Positions 7,696 to 13,916 of a DNA stretch of 13,916 nucleotides are shown in pieces. Position 1 is the stretch's first letter; every line of letters begins with the position of its first letter. Below the pieces are notes generated by a model. The model was not told the DNA's origin, searched no databases, and worked only from the letters and a program-made list of their open reading frames with translations. The stretch comes from Desulfobacteraceae bacterium (GTDB lineage Bacteria; Desulfobacterota; Desulfobacteria; Desulfobacterales; Desulfobacteraceae): positions 1 through 13,916 of the forward strand of contig PIVQ01000122.1 in NCBI GenBank assembly GCA_003354055.1, read 5' to 3'. A program made the translations under genes and the position numbers.

Positions 7696-8718
7696 ATGCC
7701 ACAGATAAAAATTCTGGTAGTGGATGACAGTGCACTTGATCGGGATATCATTGTGGGAATTCTCTCCTCTGACCCTGACATCCATGTGGTCGGCACGGCA
7801 CAAAACGGTAAAGAAGCGATTGAAAAAGTGCTGCAACTGAAACCCGACCTTGTGACCATGGATATTTTCATGCCGAAAATGGACGGCCTTGAAGCCATAG
7901 AGCATATCATGGCCCGATGCCCTGTGCCGATCCTTGTGATCACTTCCACCCGGAAATCAGCCATCACATACAGCGCCATCACAAAGGGTGCTATGGAGGT
8001 AACTTCCAAAGCCACGTTGACATCAAAAAACAGCGACAAGGTGATCCGGCAGATCAAACTGCTGGCAAAGGTAAAGACAATTTCCCATATCCGGGGTAAC
8101 AAAACAAAAAAGGATCTGCACCTGCGTCTAAGCCCCGGAAAGGATCGAAAAGTCATTGCCATTGCAGCCTCAACAGGAGGCCCGCAGGCCCTTTCAGAAA
8201 TTTTATCCGACCTTCCGAAAAATTACCCCTTCCCCATTATGATTGCCCAGCATATTGATCCTGATTTTGTTTGCGGGATGATCAACTGGTTGAACTCTGT
8301 GGTGGAAATAAAGATTAAAGAGGCTGAGCAGGGTGAACGAATCCTGGGCGGGACAGTTTATTTTGCGCCCCCGGCAAAGCATCTGACACTCTCTAATCAC
8401 CAAACGATCAGGCTTGTGGATAAAGGATCGAAAGATATATATCTTCCATCCTGCAACCTGCTGATGGAATCGATTGGGAATCATATTGGTACAAACAGCA
8501 TCGGAATCATCCTGACCGGCATGAGCAATGACGGCGTTACAGGCATGGAAAAACTTAAACGCTGCGGCGGAACAACCATTGCACAGGATGAATCTTCATC
8601 GCTCATTTTTGGAATGCCCAAACTGGCTATTGAAAGCGGTTGTATTGATACCGTACTCCCACTTGGCCGGATATCCCAATGGCTTATCAATTTTGCGAAA
8701 AGCGGTATCGAAAAATGA
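7696..8718 (+). CDS. cheB: CheB protein-glutamate methylesterase, REC-CheB
   Basis: This 340-aa protein removes methyl groups from receptor glutamates, and deamidates glutamines in many homologues. The N-terminal receiver has the acid pair VVDDS (D10, D11), the phosphoacceptor D56 in TMDIFMPKMDG, T83/S84 and probable K105. The catalytic domain has the expected triad: S159 in AASTGGP, H186 in IAQHID and D279 in TGMSNDG. All key residues are present, so the enzyme should be active and activated by CheA phosphorylation. The ATG at 7696 lies 11 nt after the MCP stop codon, with GAGGCGAG upstream. The gene's last bases form an ATGA overlap with cheR. It corresponds to WspF in the Wsp comparison, where it is the negative regulator. 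Confidence 0.96.
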   Translation: MPQIKILVVDDSALDRDIIVGILSSDPDIHVVGTAQNGKEAIEKVLQLKPDLVTMDIFMPKMDGLEAIEHIMARCPVPILVITSTRKSAITYSAITKGAMEVTSKATLTSKNSDKVIRQIKLLAKVKTISHIRGNKTKKDLHLRLSPGKDRKVIAIAASTGGPQALSEILSDLPKNYPFPIMIAQHIDPDFVCGMINWLNSVVEIKIKEAEQGERILGGTVYFAPPAKHLTLSNHQTIRLVDKGSKDIYLPSCNLLMESIGNHIGTNSIGIILTGMSNDGVTGMEKLKRCGGTTIAQDESSSLIFGMPKLAIESGCIDTVLPLGRISQWLINFAKSGIEK

Positions 8719-10256
8719 TTGCGCATACCCAAACAGGTCTTCAAGAAAAGACGCGCCTTTCTTTGACACTTTTTCAGGACCTGATTGCAGAAAAGACCGG
8801 GATTCATATCAAACAAAATCAGTTTTCAAAGCTTGAATTTGCAATTCAGGAGCAGATGTTGAAAAGGGATATAACTTCAACGGATACCTATTTTAAAAAT
8901 ATTACTTTGCAGCCGGAAGAATTTTATCACCTTGTAGGACGCCTGACAGTGAATGAAACCTATTTTTTGAGGGAACCTGCCTATATGGAACTCTTTTCCG
9001 GCCGCCTGATTCCCGAACTGCTCTCCGGCAAAAAGAAAACTATCAAGATTGTCAGTGCAGGCTGTTCCACAGGCCCGGAACCATATTCCCTGGCCATGAT
9101 GCTCATGGAAACATATGGTCCGGACAGCCGGAATCTTTTTTCCATCATCGGTTTTGATATCGATCAATATGCACTAAAGCTTGCGCAAGAAGGGGTATAC
9201 GGAAAATACAGTTTCAGAAATTTTAATCCCGATCTGAAAAAACAATACTTCCAATCCCTTGGAAAGGACAGGTATAGGATAAAGGCCCATGTTCAAGAAA
9301 TGGTAGATTTTTTACACCTGAACCTTCTCAACAATGACTATCCCCCCGCCCTGAAAGGGGTGGACATTATTTTTTACCGTAATGTTTCCATCTATTTTGC
9401 CCCTGCCAAACAAGAGTTTGTGTTTAAAAAGCTGCTGAGTCTGTTGAATCCGGGGGGATATATTATCACGAGTGCTGCAGAAGTCCACCGGCATGATTCT
9501 GATATCATTACATCCAAAGAGGTTGACGGTCTGTTTATTTTCTGCAAATCAGATGATCAATACAAGCCCCCTTCCCCCCTTAGACCAGATGCACCCGTTG
9601 CCCCCGACATTAAAACAGGATCCCGGGAAATGCCAAGGGCATTTTCACAGCTTTTAAAAAAGACCGGGGGGATAAAAGTATCAAAACCCGCAAGCCCCGG
9701 GCATAGCCCCCCTAAAAAATCACAGCCGGATACAGAGACCCTTTTCCGGAAAGCCTCCGGATATGTTCAAACCAAGGCCTATGATAAGGCGCTGCAATTA
9801 CTGGACAACTTGATCACGACAGAACCCGGTTTCATCAAGGCATGGACACTGAAAGCTGCGGTTTTAATGAACCGGAATGATCTGGCCGGTGCAAGGTCTT
9901 TTTGTTATAAGGCCATTAAAACGGACCCGCTCTGTTTTGAAGGATATTTTTTGGCAGGATTGATCGCCAAACTTGAAAATGACCCGGCAGAGGCAATTAA
10001 AAGATTTCAGGAAAGCCTCTATATTGATCCGTCATGCTGGCTGTCTCATTTTTATCTGGCAGAAATCTACCGGTTTTCGGCAGATACAAATAAGGCGATT
10101 TTCGAATACCAAAGCGTTATTCGGTATATCGAGGAACATGGCGTAGACATCCAGGGGCCGGCCTTCCCTTATATTTCCTTTACTGCCGGCCAGATTCGTC
10201 ACCTTTGTGAATATAATATTGATCAACTAAAGAGTTCACCGCCCCGGGGAGGATGA
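8715..10256 (+). CDS. cheR: CheR receptor methyltransferase with C-terminal TPR region
   Basis: This 513-aa protein methylates receptor glutamates using S-adenosylmethionine. The ATG at 8715 is preferred because it forms an ATGA overlap with the cheB stop codon; an in-frame ATG at 8679 would overlap cheB by 40 nt and has no better ribosome site. The N-terminal helical domain (about 10-85, NETYFLREP) is followed by the methyltransferase domain with its SAM loop SAGCSTGPEPYS (114-125), FDID near 153 and FYRNVSIYF (220-228). A proline-rich linker (about 290-335) leads to a TPR-like region of about three to four helical hairpins (about 341-475; KAYDKALQLLDNLITTEPG, DPAEAIKRFQESLYIDPS). CheR proteins with C-terminal TPRs are typical of Wsp (WspC) and Frz (FrzF) systems, where the TPRs mediate protein contacts. 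This fits an MCP that lacks a CheR-binding pentapeptide. Confidence 0.95.
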   Translation: MIAHTQTGLQEKTRLSLTLFQDLIAEKTGIHIKQNQFSKLEFAIQEQMLKRDITSTDTYFKNITLQPEEFYHLVGRLTVNETYFLREPAYMELFSGRLIPELLSGKKKTIKIVSAGCSTGPEPYSLAMMLMETYGPDSRNLFSIIGFDIDQYALKLAQEGVYGKYSFRNFNPDLKKQYFQSLGKDRYRIKAHVQEMVDFLHLNLLNNDYPPALKGVDIIFYRNVSIYFAPAKQEFVFKKLLSLLNPGGYIITSAAEVHRHDSDIITSKEVDGLFIFCKSDDQYKPPSPLRPDAPVAPDIKTGSREMPRAFSQLLKKTGGIKVSKPASPGHSPPKKSQPDTETLFRKASGYVQTKAYDKALQLLDNLITTEPGFIKAWTLKAAVLMNRNDLAGARSFCYKAIKTDPLCFEGYFLAGLIAKLENDPAEAIKRFQESLYIDPSCWLSHFYLAEIYRFSADTNKAIFEYQSVIRYIEEHGVDIQGPAFPYISFTAGQIRHLCEYNIDQLKSSPPRGG

Positions 10257-10260
10257 TGTG
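10247..10260 (+). promoter_or_regulatory. Shine-Dalgarno and GTG start of cheA
   Basis: GGGAGG (10247-10252) lies 5 nt before the GTG at 10258, which is 1 nt after the cheR stop codon (10254-10256). The two nearby ATGs (10253, 10256) are in another frame, and no in-frame ATG lies near by, so GTG is the start. The ribosome site sits inside the end of cheR, implying coupled translation. Confidence 0.75.
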
Positions 10261-12468
10261 GGATTTGACAGAAGCAAATTTTTAGACCGGTTCTTACAGG
10301 AAACAAAAGAAAATGTGGGAAGGCTCAACGAGGGTCTTTTGGAACTGGAAGACCACCCTGATAACACAGAAACAATGGATACAATATTTCGTGCCGCCCA
10401 TACGATCAAGGGATCATCACGGCTAATGAAATATACCCAGATCAGTGATGTGGCTCACAAACTTGAAGATGCCTTAGATTCCGTTCGGCAGGGAAAAATG
10501 CGGTTATCAAAAGGAATGTCAGACCTGCTGTTTAAGGGGTTTGATGTCATTACCCTGATGCTGAACAAATTGGCGGCAGGCGAAGACATTGAAGATTGCG
10601 GCATTGAGATCTGTGAAGAACTGGAAAATGCCGCAAAAGGCAATGTCCGGGAAAATGATATCCCACAGACGGCAGAGACCCTCCCCATAAAACAACCTGA
10701 AATATTAACCGAATGCCAAGAAGAGACAGCCCCCAAACCAGTTTCAGACAAGACCGATGATGCTGCCATGATCAGTATCTCGGCTGCTAAACTGGACAAC
10801 CTGATAAAGATTATGAGCGAAATCGTCAACAGTCAAACTCGCCAGAAACAACAGATAAATAATATTCGTACTATTGAAAACCTGTCAAAACAGAACCTTT
10901 TACTAATCACCGAATTAGGTAAGGAGAACAATCCCGGCAAAGAGGCTTTTACGAGGTCTAAAGAGGCAGCAAACCTGTTAAGCCGGCAGATACGGCATCA
11001 GGGTATTGCTGTGAGAGAAGATATGGCACTCCTGGAACTTTTAACCTATGAACTGCAGATGCAAACACTGGATTTGCGGATGCTTGCCTTAAACACAATT
11101 CTGGGCGGTCTAAAAAGGGAAGTTCGGGATATGGCCGCATCCTTCGGCAAAGAAATCCATTTCGATATTCAGGGGGGTGAAACCGAACTGGATAAAAAAA
11201 TCATTGATAAACTGAGTGCGCCTTTGATTCATATGATCCGCAATTGTATTGATCATGGCATTGAGAGTCCGGAAGAAAGAGAGAGGGCAGGAAAACCAAG
11301 AGTCGGCACCATCTGTTTAACGGGCGGGTATGAGGGGGAGACCGTCTCGATTGTTATCAGTGATGACGGCAAGGGAATTCCCTTAGAAAAAGTCAAAAAG
11401 AAAGCGCTTCAAAAAAAAGTGTGTACGGAATCGGAACTCAAAAGCATGACGGATTCGGAAATAATCAATCTGATATTCCATGCCGGGTTGTCAACATGCG
11501 AACTGATCACAGATCTTTCCGGCCGTGGTGTGGGCATGGACGTGGTCAGGAAAAACATTGTCGATGATCTCAAAGGATCAATAAAGGTAAAAACCACTAA
11601 CGGCAAAGGGACTTTCTTTTTTATAAAACTCCCCCTTACCCTGGCGGTCATGCGTGTCCTTTTGGTCATGGTTTCTGATGAGCCGTTTGCCGTTCCCGGA
11701 GGCATGATAAAAGAGATCATCAGGATTGAAAGCGACTTGCTGATTCAAATGGGGGATAAAAAGGCGGTCCGGTTGCGTGAACATCTTATTCCTGTAATGC
11801 ATCTTGGCAAAGCTCTGGGACTTACAAAGGATACCTCTTTAAATGAAAAGGACCTTCTGATTCTCGTGGTCTGGTTTGAGGATGAATACACCGGCCTGAT
11901 TGTCGATATGATACAGGAGGAGCAGGATATGGTCATAAAGCCCCTGCCTGTACACCTGAAAAACAACCCCTGGGTTGCCGGCTGTATCATCATCAGCAAA
12001 ACCGATATTGTGAATGTCCTTCACATGCCGAATATTATCCGATCGATCAGGCAGGCCAAAGTCATGCCCGGGTTGGAAAACAAGGACGCAAAAGAAAAGA
12101 AAAAGATCAGGATTCTTGTGGTGGATGATTCTGTCAGTACCCGGGAAATTGAAAGAAATATCCTTGAGTCTTATGGGTATAAGGTTGACCTTGCAGGGGA
12201 TGGGGTTGAAGCGTTGGAAACCCTTGATAAAGCCCCGTATGATCTAATCGTGACCGATGTGGAGATGCCGAGAATGGATGGATTCACATTAACGCAGCAG
12301 TTGCGTAAGAAGGAGGATTACAAGGATGTTCCCGTGGTTTTGGTAACATCACTTGACCGGGACGAGGATAAAAGAAAAGGAATTAAAGCAGGGGCCAATG
12401 CCTATATTGTTAAAGGCGCATTTGACCAGGGCAATCTTCTGGAGACCATTCAAAATCTTGTTGGGTGA
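10258..12468 (+). CDS. cheA: Hybrid CheA histidine kinase with C-terminal receiver (CheA-REC)
   Basis: This is a 736-aa cytoplasmic kinase of the signalling array. Domains in order are: an Hpt domain (about 1-110) with phosphoacceptor H48 in RAAHTIKGSS; a poorly conserved acidic linker (about 115-170) with no recognisable P2 CheY/CheB-binding domain; a dimerisation region (about 175-285); and an ATPase domain with N-box N329 (MIRNCIDHG), G1 DDGKGI (369-374) and G2 GRGVGMD (422-428). These are followed by a CheW-like regulatory domain (about 455-600) and a receiver (about 615-735) with VVDDS, phosphoacceptor D667 in TDVEMPRMDG and a C-terminal region with Lys (IVKGA). All catalytic residues are present. 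The built-in receiver may act as a phosphate sink or an intermediate, as in WspE and FrzE. The start is the GTG at 10258. The likely phosphorylation targets are CheB, the downstream REC-GGDEF protein and perhaps the last receiver. Confidence 0.95.
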   Translation: MGFDRSKFLDRFLQETKENVGRLNEGLLELEDHPDNTETMDTIFRAAHTIKGSSRLMKYTQISDVAHKLEDALDSVRQGKMRLSKGMSDLLFKGFDVITLMLNKLAAGEDIEDCGIEICEELENAAKGNVRENDIPQTAETLPIKQPEILTECQEETAPKPVSDKTDDAAMISISAAKLDNLIKIMSEIVNSQTRQKQQINNIRTIENLSKQNLLLITELGKENNPGKEAFTRSKEAANLLSRQIRHQGIAVREDMALLELLTYELQMQTLDLRMLALNTILGGLKREVRDMAASFGKEIHFDIQGGETELDKKIIDKLSAPLIHMIRNCIDHGIESPEERERAGKPRVGTICLTGGYEGETVSIVISDDGKGIPLEKVKKKALQKKVCTESELKSMTDSEIINLIFHAGLSTCELITDLSGRGVGMDVVRKNIVDDLKGSIKVKTTNGKGTFFFIKLPLTLAVMRVLLVMVSDEPFAVPGGMIKEIIRIESDLLIQMGDKKAVRLREHLIPVMHLGKALGLTKDTSLNEKDLLILVVWFEDEYTGLIVDMIQEEQDMVIKPLPVHLKNNPWVAGCIIISKTDIVNVLHMPNIIRSIRQAKVMPGLENKDAKEKKKIRILVVDDSVSTREIERNILESYGYKVDLAGDGVEALETLDKAPYDLIVTDVEMPRMDGFTLTQQLRKKEDYKDVPVVLVTSLDRDEDKRKGIKAGANAYIVKGAFDQGNLLETIQNLVG

Positions 12469-12489
12469 TGAAAAAAACAGGAGTGAGGC

Positions 12490-12519
12490 TTAAGCTTGTT
12501 GTTAGAGGTGGCCTATAAT
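12490..12519 (+). promoter_or_regulatory. Possible promoter of the diguanylate cyclase gene
   Basis: A perfect TATAAT (12514-12519) lies in the 80-nt gap between cheA and the REC-GGDEF gene. The best -35 candidate, TTAAGC at 12490-12495 with an 18-bp spacer, is weak. A strong AGGAGGT ribosome site (12537-12543) precedes the ATG at 12549. The cyclase could thus be expressed both from the operon and separately. Confidence 0.35.
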
Positions 12520-12548
12520 TGTCAGACCAAATAATCAGGAGGTAAATT

Positions 12549-13511
12549 ATGGGATTCAATGGATTAAATATCCTTGTTGTTGATGATGATCCCATTGTCC
12601 GGGAGATGGTGAGTGAAATCCTTCAAGAGCAAGGGTATTGCGTGGTGACGGCTAAAGATGGCGCAGATGCCCTGGATCAAGTGATCTCAAACAAAAGACT
12701 TGATCTGATGCTCACCGACATTCATATGCCCAAGATGAACGGTCTTGAACTTCTCGAACAGATCAACAAACTCAATATTGATATCCCTATCATTGTTCTG
12801 ACTGTAAACGAAGAAATCTTAGTGGCAATCAACGCCTTGAAAAGCGGGGCGGATGATTACATCATCAAAGATGAAAACATCAGTGACACCCTATTGTGTT
12901 CCATTGAAAAGACCTGTGAAAAGCAGCGATTAAAGCAAGAGAACCTTCACTTAATGATAGAGCTTGAGCGAAGAAACAAGGAACTGGAACGGCTGGCCCT
13001 TCTTGACGAGCTGACATCCATTCCCAACCGGCGCTATCTAAAGGAAGTTTTAAAGCGGGAATGGAAAAACTGCAGGCGGTATCAATACCATTTCGGGTTG
13101 ATTATGGCGGATATTGATAATTTTAAATCCTACAATGATACCTATGGGCATCAGAAGGGGGATGAATGCCTGCAATTGGTGGCACAGGCAATGAATAAAG
13201 CCATAAAAAGACCCGCAGACTTTATAGCCCGTTTCGGCGGGGAGGAGTTTCTATCTATTTTACCGGATACAAAAAACGACGATGCAATGCTTGTGGCCCA
13301 AAGAATGAAGCATAATGTTGAAGCCCTCAACATACCGCACAAAAGTTCAAAGGCGGCAGATCATATTACCGTAAGTTTCGGCATCGGCAGTATGGTTCCC
13401 AATAAAGGTAAAAAATCGTCCTATCTGCTGGATCTTGTAGACAAGGCTCTTTATGTAGCCAAGAATGAAGGAAGGAATTGTATTAGAATGATTCAGGGCA
13501 ATATAACTTAA
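12549..13511 (+). CDS. Response regulator diguanylate cyclase (REC-GGDEF, WspR-like)
   Basis: This 320-aa protein is predicted to make c-di-GMP from two GTP when phosphorylated. The receiver (about 1-120) has VVDDDP, phosphoacceptor D57 in LTDIHMPKMNG, and K/D-containing loops. A coiled-coil signalling helix (about 125-150, KQENLHLMIELERRNKELER) leads to the GGDEF domain, starting DELTSIPNRR (153-162). Metal- and GTP-binding residues are present (ADIDNFKSYNDTYGHQKGD, about 186-204), the active site is GGEEF (230-234), and an RxxD inhibitory site (RPAD, 221-224) lies exactly five residues before it, so product inhibition is expected. The start is the ATG at 12549 behind AGGAGGT. The domain order and size match WspR and differ from PleD, which has two receivers. 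It is most likely the output of the CheA-REC upstream. Confidence 0.95.
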   Translation: MGFNGLNILVVDDDPIVREMVSEILQEQGYCVVTAKDGADALDQVISNKRLDLMLTDIHMPKMNGLELLEQINKLNIDIPIIVLTVNEEILVAINALKSGADDYIIKDENISDTLLCSIEKTCEKQRLKQENLHLMIELERRNKELERLALLDELTSIPNRRYLKEVLKREWKNCRRYQYHFGLIMADIDNFKSYNDTYGHQKGDECLQLVAQAMNKAIKRPADFIARFGGEEFLSILPDTKNDDAMLVAQRMKHNVEALNIPHKSSKAADHITVSFGIGSMVPNKGKKSSYLLDLVDKALYVAKNEGRNCIRMIQGNIT

Positions 13512-13539
13512 TTTTTTCAGATGCAAGGGAGGGACAAGA

Positions 13540-13916
13540 ATGAGATTGCTGAAAATCTTAATTGTTGAGGATGATTCAAATATCCGGAAACTATATGAGA
13601 AATCCCTTAAAAAGATTATTTTTGAAACATGCTTCACGTCAGACGGAAAGGAAGGCTTGGAAGCCTACAAGGAATGGGGCCCGGATATTATTTTACTGGA
13701 TATGAATCTTCCGATAATGAGCGGCTTTCAGGTCTTGAAAACGATTCGGGAAGAGGTCCGTGATATGGATACCTGTATCATTGTCCAAACCAGCAAGAAT
13801 GAAAAAGAGAATATCACTGAATGTGGAAAACTCGGCATCCAGGGATATATTATCAAACCCTTTTCTCCCTTGAAAATTGTTGATACAATTTTAAATTATT
13901 ATTCCCATCTCAATCC
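13540..13916 (+). CDS. Single receiver-domain response regulator, 3' end cut by window
   Basis: The frame runs from the ATG at 13540 through the window end (125 complete codons, no stop). GGGAGGG (13527-13533) lies 6 nt before the start. All receiver hallmarks are intact: E10, D11 and D12 (VEDDS), phosphoacceptor D54 (LLDMNLPIMSG), T84/S85 (VQTSKN) and K106 (YIIKPF). It lies 28 nt after the cyclase stop codon and is probably part of the same transcript. The visible part is almost exactly one receiver, so it may be a stand-alone CheY-like protein (a motor or phosphate-sink regulator) or carry an output domain beyond the window. Confidence 0.9.
   Translation, partial: MRLLKILIVEDDSNIRKLYEKSLKKIIFETCFTSDGKEGLEAYKEWGPDIILLDMNLPIMSGFQVLKTIREEVRDMDTCIIVQTSKNEKENITECGKLGIQGYIIKPFSPLKIVDTILNYYSHLN

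Noticed and set aside
6989..7735. A 248-codon open frame on the - strand opposite the MCP signalling domain
   Set aside because: It is a shadow of the highly conserved MCP frame, is rich in Cys, His and Phe, and has no plausible ribosome site or family pattern.
4538..12468. A conventional flagellar chemotaxis operon
   Set aside because: The CheR-TPR, CheA-REC and REC-GGDEF architectures and the absence of cheZ, cheD, cheC or motor genes in the window fit an alternative-output system better, although a motility role for the last receiver cannot be excluded.

Overview
This 13.9 kb window carries nine genes, all on the + strand. They form one FapA-family pair followed by a complete chemosensory operon with a diguanylate cyclase output. 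The moderate GC content, the DUF342/FapA tandem and the receiver-rich chemosensory proteins suggest a Gram-negative deltaproteobacterium (Desulfobacterota, possibly Desulfobacterales). That placement rests on protein flavour alone. No rRNA, tRNA, mobile element or CRISPR was seen.

Region 1 (1-4374) holds two tandem FapA/DUF342 proteins. The first is cut by the left window edge and starts with short helical repeats. The second starts with a receiver-like domain that has lost its phosphoacceptor aspartate, and its best-supported start codon is an AUU. Both share the FapA core, with a beta-helix-like middle and a long coiled coil.

Region 2 (4375-4537) is an AT-rich gap with a near-consensus sigma70-type promoter (TTGACA, 18 bp, TAGAAT), presumably driving the chemosensory operon.

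Region 3 (4538-12468) encodes, in order, CheW, a degenerate CheW-like protein, a dCache-type methyl-accepting chemotaxis protein (MCP), CheB, CheR with a C-terminal TPR region, and a CheA with its own receiver domain and no obvious P2 domain. Genes from the MCP onward are packed tightly, with an ATGA overlap at cheB/cheR and 1 nt between cheR and cheA. A long inverted repeat followed by a T-rich tract lies between the two cheW genes and may act as an internal attenuator.

Region 4 (12469-13916) holds a REC-GGDEF diguanylate cyclase with an intact GGEEF site and an RxxD inhibitory site, then a single receiver-domain protein cut by the right edge. A perfect TATAAT lies upstream of the cyclase.

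Taken together, the parts list (MCP, two CheW, CheR-TPR, CheA-REC, CheB, REC-GGDEF) is the same as that of the Pseudomonas Wsp surface-sensing system, in a different gene order. The likely logic is as follows. The MCP senses a periplasmic ligand or the envelope state, and CheR/CheB tune it by methylation. CheA-REC then phosphorylates the cyclase and perhaps the final receiver protein, which changes c-di-GMP. The two FapA proteins may link this to flagellar or surface-structure assembly, but that is inference from adjacency.
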